The notes under the pieces: generated by a model
Databases searched by the model: none
The model's input: the letters and a program-made list of their open reading frames with translations, nothing else
What the model was told of the DNA's origin: nothing
In this document: positions 55,749-64,000 of the stretch, one piece after another
How positions within the stretch are numbered: position 1 is the stretch's first letter
Layout of the letters: each line of letters starts with the position of its first letter
DNA from: Citrobacter amalonaticus
GTDB lineage: Bacteria; Pseudomonadota; Gammaproteobacteria; Enterobacterales; Enterobacteriaceae
Length of the DNA: 64,000 nt
Direction of reading: 5' to 3'
NCBI RefSeq assembly: GCF_001559075.2
Contig: NZ_CP014015.2
Span: forward strand, 2,480,001-2,544,000
Translations under genes and position numbers: made by a program

Positions 55749-57494
55749 TTATTTCTTCGCCAGTTCCTGATTCAACGTCCAGAGTTCCCGGCGTTCTTCG
55801 CTGCTTAAACCGTGTGTGCGCTCGCGGGCGATTAGCTCTTCCTGGCGCAGCTCAAGCATCGAATCAAACATATGGTTGAGTGAGTCGGTGAAGGTTTTTT
55901 CAGCAATATCCTTATCTGCTATATCGTCCCACATCGACAGTTTTTCAAGGGTGGCCGCATCATTTGTGCCACGATAGTGTTCTAAAAGTTGTCCGGTAGT
56001 GAGTCCGGGCTGGGACAAACAAGTGTTGACCAGTTCAGCGAATAAGCCAAGTCCGGGCAGTTTATTCTGATCCAGACCACTTAGCGGCGGCACCATCGGC
56101 GCCAGTTCCGGATTTTGCACCAGCAGTCCTATCAGTATACGCATGGTCGTGCGTTTTAGCTGCGGAGCGGGTCGGGAAGCCCCACTTTCGGACAATTTTG
56201 GCATTAATCGTTCAAGTTGGCTGTCATCCAGAATGCCAAGCTTGTTGCCCAATTCCTGGCGCAGATAAATGCGCAACGTTTCACCCGGTACCTGTGTGAT
56301 GAGCGGCAACGCCAGCGTACTCAACTGCGCACGTCCGTCCGGGGTGCTCAGGTCCACCTGCGGCAGCAGGCTATTAAACAAAAACGCGGAGAGCGGCAGG
56401 GCCTGCTCCATCCGGGCTTCGAATGCCTCTTTCCCCTCTTTACGCACCAGCGTATCGGGGTCTTCGCCATCAGGTAAAAACATAAAGCGTAGCTGACGAC
56501 CATCCGTCATATACGGCAGCGCGGTTTCCAGTGCGCGCCAGGCGGCGTCTCGTCCGGCCCGGTCACCGTCATAACAGCAAATGACGTTGTTCGTGGCGCG
56601 GAACAGAAGCTGAATATGATCGGCGGTGGTTGAAGTGCCCAACGAAGCCACGGCATAGTTAATGCCATACTGCGCCAGCGCCACCACATCCATATAGCCT
56701 TCCACCACTAACAGACGTTGCGGATCGGCGTTATCCTGCTGCGCTTCATAAAGGCCATACAGCTGGCGACCCTTATGGAAAATATCGGTTTCCGGGGAGT
56801 TAAGGTACTTCGGCAGGGCATCACCCAGCACACGACCACCAAAACCTATCACCCGGCCACGCTTGTCGCGGATGGGGAACATCACCCGTTCGCGGAAACG
56901 ATCGTAACTGCGTCCCTGATCGTTGGTGACCAACATGCCCGCATCCACCAGCGACTGGCGATTTTCGCTATTGCCGCCAAACCGTTTCAGGACGTTGTCC
57001 CAACCGGGGGGCGCAAAGCCAATAGCAAAACGCGCGATCACTTCACTACTGAGTCCTCGCTTTTCCAGATACTGGCGCGCAGGGGTAGCGGCGGGTTGCA
57101 TCAGAGATTGCTGATAAAACGTGTTCAGGCCATCCATTAGTTGATAAAGGCTTTGCCGTTGATGGCGCTCTATCTGGCTGGGGCCTGTGCCTGCTTCAAA
57201 CGGGACGTCAAGATTATGCATGGCCGCCAGTTCTTCGACGGTTTCCACGAACTCGAGCTTGTCGTAGTTCATCAGGAAGTCGATGACGTTGCCGTGCGCG
57301 CCGCATCCGAAGCAGTGATAAAACTGTTTTTCACCGTTTACGGTGAAAGAGGGGGTTTTTTCGTTATGGAACGGACAGCACGCGTGATAATTCTTGCCCT
57401 GCTTTTTCAGCTTTACCCGCGCGTCGATGAGATCGACGATGTCGGTTCGTGCCAGCAGGTCATTGATAAATACGCGTGGGATTCGTCCAGCCAT
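55749..57494 (-). CDS. dnaG: DNA primase
   Basis: It makes RNA primers for replication. The 581-residue protein has an N-terminal zinc finger (CPFH ... CFGC, about residues 40-64), the catalytic core with VVEGYMDVVALAQYG and the Toprim metal site DGDRAGRDAA, and a C-terminal helicase-binding domain. It is between rpsU and rpoD and ends 233 bp before the rpoD start codon. Internal heat-shock promoters for rpoD are known within E. coli dnaG but are not assigned here. Confidence 0.98.
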   Translation of the reverse strand: MAGRIPRVFINDLLARTDIVDLIDARVKLKKQGKNYHACCPFHNEKTPSFTVNGEKQFYHCFGCGAHGNVIDFLMNYDKLEFVETVEELAAMHNLDVPFEAGTGPSQIERHQRQSLYQLMDGLNTFYQQSLMQPAATPARQYLEKRGLSSEVIARFAIGFAPPGWDNVLKRFGGNSENRQSLVDAGMLVTNDQGRSYDRFRERVMFPIRDKRGRVIGFGGRVLGDALPKYLNSPETDIFHKGRQLYGLYEAQQDNADPQRLLVVEGYMDVVALAQYGINYAVASLGTSTTADHIQLLFRATNNVICCYDGDRAGRDAAWRALETALPYMTDGRQLRFMFLPDGEDPDTLVRKEGKEAFEARMEQALPLSAFLFNSLLPQVDLSTPDGRAQLSTLALPLITQVPGETLRIYLRQELGNKLGILDDSQLERLMPKLSESGASRPAPQLKRTTMRILIGLLVQNPELAPMVPPLSGLDQNKLPGLGLFAELVNTCLSQPGLTTGQLLEHYRGTNDAATLEKLSMWDDIADKDIAEKTFTDSLNHMFDSMLELRQEELIARERTHGLSSEERRELWTLNQELAKK

Positions 57495-57521
57495 ATGCCC
57501 CGTTTATTTTTTATGACTCAT

Positions 57522-57646
57522 ATACACAAAATCATTCAGGTTGCATCAAGGCGGCAAGAGAGCGAATCCTCAGGAGCGTACATCAGTACGTGACTGGGGT
57601 GAGCGAGCGCAGCCAACGCAGAGGCAGCTTGAATGACGACGTGTAT
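57522..57646. repeat. 125-bp dispersed palindromic repeat between rpsU and dnaG
   Basis: The element begins ATACACAAAATCATTCAGG and ends with the near-inverse GAATGACGACGTGTAT, so its ends are long imperfect inverted repeats. The inner part has the GACTGGGGTGAGCGAGCGCAG core I know from dispersed repeats in many enterobacterial intergenic regions (RSA-type; name uncertain). As RNA it would fold into a long hairpin inside the rpsU-dnaG-rpoD transcript. Confidence 0.75.
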
Positions 57647-57653
57647 AAACGAA

Positions 57654-57692
57654 AATAAGCCGCGCATTCCTTTCGGAAGCACGGCCTTACAA
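57654..57692 (-). terminator. Attenuating terminator between rpsU and dnaG
   Basis: On the minus strand AAGGCCGTGCTTCC-GAAA-GGAATGCGCGGCTTATTTT: a hairpin with a GAAA loop and U-rich end. E. coli has the T1 terminator at this place, which lowers dnaG expression relative to rpsU. Confidence 0.8.
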
Positions 57693-57735
57693 CTACAACT
57701 CGGTCTGAATCGAGAGCCTCAGCCCTCGACAGAGA

Positions 57736-57990
<255 letters not shown>

Positions 57991-58021
57991 TCAGCGCCAG
58001 CTTATTTCAAAATGGTGCGGA

Positions 58022-58051
58022 ATTTTACTGCAATTGCTGCTGCTTTGTAAA
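58022..58051 (-). promoter_or_regulatory. Promoter of the rpsU-dnaG-rpoD operon
   Basis: Minus strand TTTACA (58051-58046), 18 bp, TAAAAT (58027-58022), placed as E. coli P2. A second, upstream promoter is likely near 58070-58110 but not assigned. Confidence 0.6.
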
Positions 58052-58178
58052 GCACCGATGCGATTTTGAAAGGGACTTTTATAAGGGGGGAGAGTATACA
58101 CGAAATCGGGAGTGAGGGTATACATCTACCCGCATTCGACCTACACTGCGCGGTAATAAAGTGAGGTAGAAACAAGTC

Positions 58179-59192
58179 ATGCGTGTACTGGGAATTGAAA
58201 CATCCTGCGATGAAACCGGCATCGCCATTTACGACGACGAAAAAGGTCTGTTAGCCAACCAATTGTATAGTCAGGTGAAATTACATGCTGACTACGGCGG
58301 AGTCGTGCCTGAACTGGCCTCCCGCGATCATGTTCGCAAAACGGTGCCGTTGATCCAGGCGGCGCTGAAAGAGGCGGGACTGAGTGCAAAAGAGATTGAT
58401 GCGGTGGCGTATACCGCAGGACCGGGTCTGGTTGGCGCGCTGCTGGTTGGCGCAACCGTCGGTCGTTCTCTGGCGTTTGCGTGGAATGTGCCCGCGATCC
58501 CGGTACACCACATGGAAGGACATCTGCTGGCGCCAATGCTGGAAGATAATCCGCCGGAATTCCCCTTTGTGGCGCTGTTGGTGTCGGGGGGGCATACCCA
58601 GCTTATCAGCGTGACTGGCGTCGGACAGTATGAACTGCTGGGTGAATCGATTGATGACGCCGCCGGTGAAGCGTTCGATAAAACCGCAAAACTGCTGGGG
58701 CTTGACTATCCTGGCGGTCCGATGCTGTCGAAAATGGCGTCGCAGGGCACCGCCGGACGTTTTGTTTTCCCGCGGCCCATGACCGATCGTCCGGGGCTGG
58801 ATTTCAGCTTCTCCGGACTGAAAACCTTTGCGGCGAATACGATCCGCAATAACGGCGACGATGATCAAACCCGTGCCGATATCGCCCGGGCGTTTGAAGA
58901 CGCGGTGGTGGATACGTTGATGATCAAGTGTAAACGTGCGCTGGATCAGACCGGCTTTAAGCGCCTGGTGATGGCGGGCGGCGTCAGCGCCAACCGCACG
59001 CTGCGAGCGAAGCTGGCGGAGATGATGCAAAAACGCCGTGGTGAAGTGTTTTATGCCCGTCCGGAATTTTGCACCGATAACGGGGCGATGATTGCCTATG
59101 CCGGTATGGTGCGCTTTAAAGCGGGCGCTACGGCGGATCTTGGCGTGACTGTGCGTCCACGCTGGCCATTGGCGGAACTGCCTGCTGCTTAG
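58179..59192 (+). CDS. tsaD: tRNA threonylcarbamoyladenosine transferase subunit TsaD
   Basis: The catalytic subunit that transfers threonylcarbamoyl to A37 of ANN-decoding tRNAs with TsaB and TsaE. At 337 residues it equals E. coli TsaD (YgjD). The metal-binding His pair is HHMEGH near residue 110; the ASKHA fold has ETSCDETGIA at the N-terminus, VSGGHTQL and the ATP-site MAGGVSANRTLR. It is divergent from rpsU and is followed by a BIME and the urease operon. Confidence 0.98.
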   Translation: MRVLGIETSCDETGIAIYDDEKGLLANQLYSQVKLHADYGGVVPELASRDHVRKTVPLIQAALKEAGLSAKEIDAVAYTAGPGLVGALLVGATVGRSLAFAWNVPAIPVHHMEGHLLAPMLEDNPPEFPFVALLVSGGHTQLISVTGVGQYELLGESIDDAAGEAFDKTAKLLGLDYPGGPMLSKMASQGTAGRFVFPRPMTDRPGLDFSFSGLKTFAANTIRNNGDDDQTRADIARAFEDAVVDTLMIKCKRALDQTGFKRLVMAGGVSANRTLRAKLAEMMQKRRGEVFYARPEFCTDNGAMIAYAGMVRFKAGATADLGVTVRPRWPLAELPAA

Positions 59193-59205
59193 GTGTTGTT
59201 TGTCC

Positions 59206-59305
59206 TGCCCGGTGGCGCAGCGCTTACCGGGCCTACGAATCTATTCTCTGCGTTTACCGGATCGACAAGACCGTAGGCCGGGTCAGGCGAAGCCGCTACC
59301 CGGCA
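59206..59305. repeat. BIME between tsaD and ureG
   Basis: REP units CCTGCCCGGTGGCGCAGCGCTTACCGGGC and GTAGGCCGGGTCAGGCGAAGCCGCTACCCGGCA lie in opposite orientation and separate the convergent tsaD and urease transcripts. Confidence 0.85.
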
Positions 59306-59326
59306 ATACACCGCATTATACCCGCA

Positions 59327-59944
59327 CTACATCCGCAACATTCCTCTGTCTTCCAGAAACGCAATAATCGTCGCCAGACCGTCACCCGCTTTTAAATTAG
59401 TAAACGTCCACGGGCGATCGCCGCGCATGCGCAACGTGTCGCGCTCCATCACCTCCAGCGATGCGCCGACATAGGGAGCGAGATCGGTTTTGTTGATCAC
59501 CAGGAAATCCGATTTGGTGATCCCCGGTCCGCCTTTACGCGGGATCTTTTCCCCTTCGGCGACGTCGATCACATAGATCGTCAGATCCGCCAGCTCCGGG
59601 CTGAAGGTGGCGCTCAGGTTGTCGCCGCCGCTCTCGACAAAGATCAGATCCAGATTGCCGAATTTTTCGCTTAATGCTTCCACCGCCGCCAGATTCATCG
59701 AGGCGTCTTCGCGGATGGCGGTATGCGGACAGCCGCCGGTTTCTACACCGACAATGCGTTCCGGCGCCAGTGCGCCCGCTTCGGTGAGAATCCGCTGATC
59801 TTCTTTGGTGTAGATATCGTTGGTGACCACCGCCAGTTGCCAGCGGTCGCGCATCGCTTTGCATAACGCTTCCAGCAGGGCAGTTTTACCGGAACCGACC
59901 GGGCCGCCTACGCCAACGCGCAGGGGATGTTTGTACTCACTCAT
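59327..59944 (-). CDS. ureG: Urease accessory GTPase UreG
   Basis: A 205-residue GTPase of the SIMIBI class that powers nickel delivery to apo-urease. The P-loop GPVGSGKTALLEAL is at residues 13-26; VETGGCPHTAIR holds the Cys-Pro-His metal site at which nickel binds; INKTDLAPYVGA gives guanine specificity. Last gene of ureDABCEFG, 9 bp after ureF. Confidence 0.98.
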   Translation of the reverse strand: MSEYKHPLRVGVGGPVGSGKTALLEALCKAMRDRWQLAVVTNDIYTKEDQRILTEAGALAPERIVGVETGGCPHTAIREDASMNLAAVEALSEKFGNLDLIFVESGGDNLSATFSPELADLTIYVIDVAEGEKIPRKGGPGITKSDFLVINKTDLAPYVGASLEVMERDTLRMRGDRPWTFTNLKAGDGLATIIAFLEDRGMLRM

Positions 59945-59953
59945 TGTCTCTCC

Positions 59954-60628
59954 TCAGGAGCGAAATAAACGGCAATATTGGGTTTCATGGCGTGCAGAGG
60001 CGATGGCTGCCAGCGGCGTGGCGGAACCCAGACGGTCGTCCGGACACGCCAGCGCTTGCGTCATGCCTTTGGCGTACTGTGCGCAAAGTGAAATAATCAG
60101 CCGTTGCGCGGCCTGTTGACCAAACGGCACCAGCTTAACTCCGGCCATCACGGCGCTCTCGATCCAGCTGTAGCCGAGCGTTAACGCCAGGTCATGCAGC
60201 GGAATACGCCACTGTACGCCCAGCCAGGCCATACCGCAGAGCTGACTGTCGGCAAAGCGTGCGCGCCATTGCTGCGGGCACTCTGGCTGCCAGTCGACCA
60301 CCAGTCGGGTGAACGCTACACCCCGGCTACGCTCTTCTTCCCGCAGCTCGCGGGTTTCCCGGCAGGCCAGCAGATACGCGGTCCAGCGGCGTGCGGCGTC
60401 AATATCATCCTGTTCACAGGCGTGATACAGACGGGCAAACAGCGGCAGATCGATGGTGAAAACGTTATTTTCCATCTGCCGGATTTGCCAGCATTCGAAG
60501 GCGTCCACGCTGTCCACCCAGCCGGTTTCTACCGCCCACTCCAGCCCCTGGGACCAGGTAAACGAGCCCACCGGCAGGCTGCTGCTGGCGAGTTGCAGCA
60601 GACGCAACTGCTGTTGTGCGTCACGCAT
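59954..60628 (-). CDS. ureF: Urease accessory protein UreF
   Basis: A 224-residue all-helical protein that, with UreD and UreG, forms the nickel-insertion complex and gates GTP hydrolysis by UreG. The N-terminus LASSSLPVGSFTWSQGLEWA is characteristic. Its ATG overlaps the ureE stop codon by one base (TGATG), so translation is coupled. Confidence 0.96.
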   Translation of the reverse strand: MRDAQQQLRLLQLASSSLPVGSFTWSQGLEWAVETGWVDSVDAFECWQIRQMENNVFTIDLPLFARLYHACEQDDIDAARRWTAYLLACRETRELREEERSRGVAFTRLVVDWQPECPQQWRARFADSQLCGMAWLGVQWRIPLHDLALTLGYSWIESAVMAGVKLVPFGQQAAQRLIISLCAQYAKGMTQALACPDDRLGSATPLAAIASARHETQYCRLFRS

Positions 60629-61086
60629 CAGTGCGCATGGCTGTGGTGATGGCCGTGGGATTCACCGGCATACGCCCCGGCCTCGGGTTCAAACGGCAGA
60701 TGGGCAAACGTCACCTCTAGCCTGAACTGGCGCAGCATCGTGTCCAGAACGTGATCGTGGTGATAGCGCAGTTCATCCGGCAAAATTTGCAGCGGGACGT
60801 GACGGTTGCCGAGGTGGTAACAGGCTTTCGCGAGCAGGAACGGATCGGCGCAACGCACCACCGATACCGCTTCGCTGGCGGCGATAATTTCCACCACTTC
60901 CGTGCCATCCTCCGTGCTCAGGCAATCACCGCCGCGCAGCAGCAGACCACGGGGCAGCACCAGCCCCGCCTCGCGCCCGTCATTGAGCTGTACTTTCGCC
61001 CGGCTCTTCACGCGGATATCAATCGGCAGCGTCAGCGTGGCGGTGATGTGCGCTGGGGTGTCAACGCGTTGCGTCAATAACAGCAT
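60628..61086 (-). CDS. ureE: Urease nickel metallochaperone UreE
   Basis: A 152-residue nickel-binding chaperone. The N-terminal domain (about 1-70) is a UreE beta-fold, the C-terminal domain carries the conserved metal His in LGNRHVPLQI, and the protein ends in a short His-rich tail (SHGHHHSHAH). The tail is much shorter than the long poly-His tail of Klebsiella UreE. It lies 9 bp after ureC. Confidence 0.96.
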   Translation of the reverse strand: MLLLTQRVDTPAHITATLTLPIDIRVKSRAKVQLNDGREAGLVLPRGLLLRGGDCLSTEDGTEVVEIIAASEAVSVVRCADPFLLAKACYHLGNRHVPLQILPDELRYHHDHVLDTMLRQFRLEVTFAHLPFEPEAGAYAGESHGHHHSHAH

Positions 61087-61095
61087 CTCGGCTCC

Positions 61096-62799
61096 TCAAA
61101 ATAAAAAGTAACGTTGCGCCATCGGCAGAACATCGGCGGGTTCGCTGGTAATGAGTTCGCCGTCGATACGAACCTCGTAGGTCTGGGCATCCACGGTGAT
61201 AGTCGGTTGCAGGCTGTTGTGGATCATGTCGGCTTTTTTCACCGTCCGGCAGCCTTTCACCACGGCGGTTTGGCTTTGCAAATTGAGCTGCTGTGCGATG
61301 CCGTTTTCCATCGCCGCCTGCGACAGAAAGGTCAGTCGGGAATGGTGACGCGCTGCGCCGAGCGTGCCAAACATCATGCGGTAATGCACCGGTTGCGGCG
61401 TGGGGATGGAGGCATTAATGTCTCCCATCGGCGCGCAGGCGATCATGCCGCCTTTCACGATCGTTGCAGGCTTCACGCCGAAAAAGGCCGGTGACCAGAG
61501 CACCAGATCCGCCAGCTTTCCGGCTTCAATGGAACCGACTTCGTGAGCAATACCGTGGGTCAGCGCCGGATTAATGGTGTACTTGGCGATATAGCGCTTC
61601 ACGCGCAGATTATCGTTTTCACCTGCCTCCTCGGCTAACGGACCGCGCTGGACCTTCATCCGGTGCGCCACCTGCCAGGTGCGCAGGATCACTTCCCCCA
61701 CGCGCCCCATCGCCTGTGAATCCGATGAGGTCAGAGAAAACGCGCCAATATCGTGTAACACATCTTCGGCGGCGATGGTCTCCCGACGGATCCGTGATTC
61801 GGCAAAGGCGACATCCTCGGCGATATCCGGGTCCAGATGGTGGCAGACCATCAGCATGTCGAGATGTTCATCAATGGTATTGACGGTATAAGGCAGCGTC
61901 GGGTTGGTGGAGGAGGGGAGAATATTGGCATGTGCACAGGCGGTGATGATATCCGGCGCATGTCCGCCGCCAGCCCCTTCGGTGTGAAAGGTGTGGATGG
62001 TTCGATCGCCAATCGCCGCCAGCGTATCTTCGACAAAGCCTGACTCGTTCAGAGTATCGCTGTGCAGCGCCACCTGAATGTCCATCTCATCGGCCACGGT
62101 TAGCGCACAGTCGATAGCCGCAGGCGTCGCGCCCCAGTCTTCGTGGATTTTCAGGCCAATGGCACCGGCGGCAACCTGTTCGCGCAGGGCATCGGGGTGG
62201 GAGCCATTGCCTTTACCCAGCAGGCCGATATTGACGGGCAGCGTATCCGCCGCCTGTAGCATCCGGGCGATGTACCACGGTCCCGGCGTGCAGGTGGTAG
62301 CGTTGGTGCCGGCAGCCGGTCCGGTGCCGCCGCCAATCATTGTCGTCACGCCGGAGACCAGCGCCTCTTCCGCCTGTTGCGGACAGATCCAGTGAATATG
62401 AGTATCCACGCCGCCAGCAGTGACGATCTTGCCTTCACCGGCGATCGCTTCGGTGGCGACGCCGATCGGGATCGTCACGTCCGGCTGAATATCCGGATTC
62501 CCGGCTTTGCCAATGGCGAAGATCCTGCCGTCTTTAATGCCGATGTCCGCTTTGACGATCCCCCAGTGATCGACGATCAGCGCGTTGGTGATTACCAGAT
62601 CCACGCATTCCTGAGACGGCATCTGTCCCTGGCCCATGCCATCGCGGATCACTTTGCCGCCGCCGAATTTCACCTCTTCGCCATAGGTCGTGAAGTCGTG
62701 TTCCACTTCGATCCACAGATCCGTGTCCGCCAGACGCACTTTATCGCCGGTGGTCGGGCCGAACATGTCGGCGTAAGCCTGCCGGGAAATCTCAGCCAT
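61096..62799 (-). CDS. ureC: Urease alpha subunit
   Basis: The catalytic subunit, 567 residues, which hydrolyses urea to ammonia and carbamate with a dinuclear nickel centre. Nickel ligands and catalytic residues are visible: HIHW (about 134-137), the carbamylated Lys in GLKIHEDWG near 217, HSDTLNE with a ligand His, HTFHTEGAGGGHAPD, and the flap MVCHHL with the reactive Cys near 319. Its start codon overlaps the ureB end by 8 bp. Confidence 0.98.
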   Translation of the reverse strand: MAEISRQAYADMFGPTTGDKVRLADTDLWIEVEHDFTTYGEEVKFGGGKVIRDGMGQGQMPSQECVDLVITNALIVDHWGIVKADIGIKDGRIFAIGKAGNPDIQPDVTIPIGVATEAIAGEGKIVTAGGVDTHIHWICPQQAEEALVSGVTTMIGGGTGPAAGTNATTCTPGPWYIARMLQAADTLPVNIGLLGKGNGSHPDALREQVAAGAIGLKIHEDWGATPAAIDCALTVADEMDIQVALHSDTLNESGFVEDTLAAIGDRTIHTFHTEGAGGGHAPDIITACAHANILPSSTNPTLPYTVNTIDEHLDMLMVCHHLDPDIAEDVAFAESRIRRETIAAEDVLHDIGAFSLTSSDSQAMGRVGEVILRTWQVAHRMKVQRGPLAEEAGENDNLRVKRYIAKYTINPALTHGIAHEVGSIEAGKLADLVLWSPAFFGVKPATIVKGGMIACAPMGDINASIPTPQPVHYRMMFGTLGAARHHSRLTFLSQAAMENGIAQQLNLQSQTAVVKGCRTVKKADMIHNSLQPTITVDAQTYEVRIDGELITSEPADVLPMAQRYFLF

Positions 62800-63112
62800 G
62801 CTTCACCTCCAGCGCACCCATGACGTCGCCGCGAAAGCCAAAAATACGCTGTGCGCCCGCCACGCGAACCAGTTCGACTTCTCGCTTTTGGCCCGGTTCA
62901 AAACGTACCGCGGTGCCCGCCGGAATATTCAGCCGAAAACCCCGCGCAGATTCGCGGGAAAAGCGGAGCGCCGGGTTGACCTCGTAAAAGTGGTAGTGCG
63001 ACCCCACCTGAATGGGGCGATCGCCATGGTTTTCCACCACGATCGTGCGCGTTTCGCGCCCTGCATTGATCGCAATGTTTCCCGCTGCGATCCGGTACTC
63101 ACCTGGAATCAT
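62792..63112 (-). CDS. ureB: Urease beta subunit
   Basis: A 106-residue structural subunit of the (alpha-beta-gamma)3 enzyme. It opens MIPGEYRIAAGNIAIN and includes NHGDRPIQVGSHYHFYEVN typical of UreB. It lies 9 bp after ureA and overlaps ureC. Confidence 0.98.
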   Translation of the reverse strand: MIPGEYRIAAGNIAINAGRETRTIVVENHGDRPIQVGSHYHFYEVNPALRFSRESARGFRLNIPAGTAVRFEPGQKREVELVRVAGAQRIFGFRGDVMGALEVKHG

Positions 63113-63121
63113 AGGGTCTCC

Positions 63122-63424
63122 TTAGACGATCGGACTGTGGACGGTGACCAGCTTCGAACCGTCCGGAAAAGTCGCTTCCACCTGGATGTCCGGGATCATT
63201 TCCGGAACGCCTTCCATCACCTGCTCACGGTTCAGAACGTGGCGGCCCTCTTCCATCAGCGAGGCAACGCTTTTACCGTCGCGCGCGCCTTCCATGATAA
63301 AGGCGCTGATGAGCGCCACGGATTCCGGATAGTTCAGTTTCAGGCCACGCGCCAGTCGGCGTTCTGCGACCAGCGCGGCGGTAAAGAGCAACAGTTTGTC
63401 TTTTTCTCTGGGGGTCAGTTCCAT
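63122..63424 (-). CDS. ureA: Urease gamma subunit
   Basis: A 100-residue structural subunit, MELTPREKDKLLLFTAALVAERR..., full length for the separate-gamma type of enterobacterial urease. It lies 9 bp after ureD. Confidence 0.98.
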   Translation of the reverse strand: MELTPREKDKLLLFTAALVAERRLARGLKLNYPESVALISAFIMEGARDGKSVASLMEEGRHVLNREQVMEGVPEMIPDIQVEATFPDGSKLVTVHSPIV

Positions 63425-63433
63425 AAGCGTCTC

Positions 63434-64000
63434 TCAGGTTTGCCAGATGCGCGGCAGGTGCGGTGGCTTTTGGGTTAACAGCGGGCGTAAAAACTGCCAG
63501 ATGTCGCGCATGACGCGCTGAATAATCAGGTTGTCGTCAGCCAGAAAACGAACCGTCAGCAGTGAGTCGACGAGCGTTGCCCCGGCGTAATCACCGAGCG
63601 GAGCCAGACGTTCCCGCACACCGTCGAGCATCTGTTCCGTGGCCGGATAGCAGAGCAGGGTGCCGCACCATGGCTGGCTGGCGATGGCTGAGAGATCCCC
63701 ATCCCTCAGCGTCAGGCGTTCAATGAGCAGCGGCTGCCCCTCGCGCCAGATCTCCAGACGGTTATGCAGCGTGCCGTGGCTGAACATCTCTTGCATGACC
63801 GGTCGCCCGAGGCAGAGCAGATCCCAGCCCAGCAGGCGGCTTTCCGCGGTGAGATGAAATACGGAGCGGAGGCTGGCGTTAGCGCCGGGGAACAGGATCG
63901 TATCCTGCGGCAGCCATTCCAGCGTCGCGTTTGGGGCCAGCGTGAACGTCTGATGCAGGCGCGCCTGCGGGCCTGCGCTACGATAAAACTTACCCGCGCC
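63434..64000 (-). CDS. ureD: Urease accessory protein UreD, C-terminal part
   Basis: The frame is open from the right edge to the stop at 63434, giving 188 residues of a protein normally about 270-280 long; the N-terminus lies beyond the window. Typical UreD segments are KFYRSAGPQARL, EWLPQDTILFPGA and the LGWDLLCLGRP region. UreD scaffolds UreF-UreG on apo-urease. It is the first gene of the visible operon and has no stop or frameshift in the visible part. Confidence 0.93.
   Translation of the reverse strand, partial: GAGKFYRSAGPQARLHQTFTLAPNATLEWLPQDTILFPGANASLRSVFHLTAESRLLGWDLLCLGRPVMQEMFSHGTLHNRLEIWREGQPLLIERLTLRDGDLSAIASQPWCGTLLCYPATEQMLDGVRERLAPLGDYAGATLVDSLLTVRFLADDNLIIQRVMRDIWQFLRPLLTQKPPHLPRIWQT

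Noticed and set aside
58076..58125. Possible LexA box near the rpsU-tsaD promoters (two GTATAC sequences)
   Set aside because: The sequence does not fit CTG-N10-CAG, so I do not call a LexA site.

Overview
The window is a chromosomal segment of an enterobacterium close to Citrobacter. Nearly every protein closely matches the E. coli K-12 protein I know, and gene order follows the K-12 gar - rnpB - tdc - yha/yqj - exu/uxa - ygj - aer - rpoD/dnaG/rpsU - tsaD order. A urease operon next to tsaD and a chemoreceptor next to aer are not in K-12. The genus is an inference from this combination; no search was run. I see no prophage, insertion sequence, integrase, toxin or CRISPR array, and no wholly new system. 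The interest lies in indels, unusual regulatory DNA and repeats.

Layout. 1-4590: an ABC importer of the carbohydrate CUT1 type (binding protein, two permeases, ATPase) and the start of a Gfo/Idh/MocA oxidoreductase, all on the minus strand; substrate unknown. 4948-11197: galactarate catabolism, garD diverging from garPLRK, making 2-phosphoglycerate. 11230-11880: rnpB with degenerate downstream copies of its 3' end. 12622-21033: anaerobic threonine/serine degradation, tdcABCDE-tdcG without tdcF. 21492-24158: cysteine uptake and desulfidation (cyuP, cyuA). 24252-31225: yhaL, yhaK, yhaJ, yhaI, yqjG, yqjF and the yqjK-E-D-C, mzrA, yqjA envelope-stress cluster. 31564-37165: galacturonate regulator, transporter and enzymes (exuR, exuT, uxaC, uxaA). 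37269-43365: ygjV, sstT, alx with its manganese/pH riboswitch, ygjR, ygjP, rlmG. 43455-47030: fadH and patA. 47461-50857: aer and a second chemoreceptor, both behind sigma-28-type promoters. 50854-52828: yqjI/yqjH (nickel and iron homeostasis) and a yoaC-like gene. 52915-57951: ileX, mug, and the rpoD-dnaG-rpsU macromolecular synthesis operon. 58179-59192: tsaD. 59327-64000: ureG, F, E, C, B, A and the 3' part of ureD.

How the genes work together. Galactarate passes through GarP, GarD, GarL, GarR and GarK. Threonine and serine enter by TdcC, are deaminated by TdcB and TdcG, and TdcE and TdcD turn the 2-ketoacids into formate and acyl-phosphate with ATP gain. Galacturonate enters by ExuT and is handled by UxaC and UxaA, with ExuR as repressor. 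Regulatory sequence visible directly includes CRP sites (gar, tdc), a sigma-54 promoter with two NtrC-like sites (patA), sigma-28 promoters (aer, chemoreceptor), YqjI palindromes and a Fur box (yqjI/yqjH), and the yybP-ykoY leader of alx. REP/BIME elements sit in many intergenic gaps and in two cases appear to supply the stop codon of the neighbouring gene.
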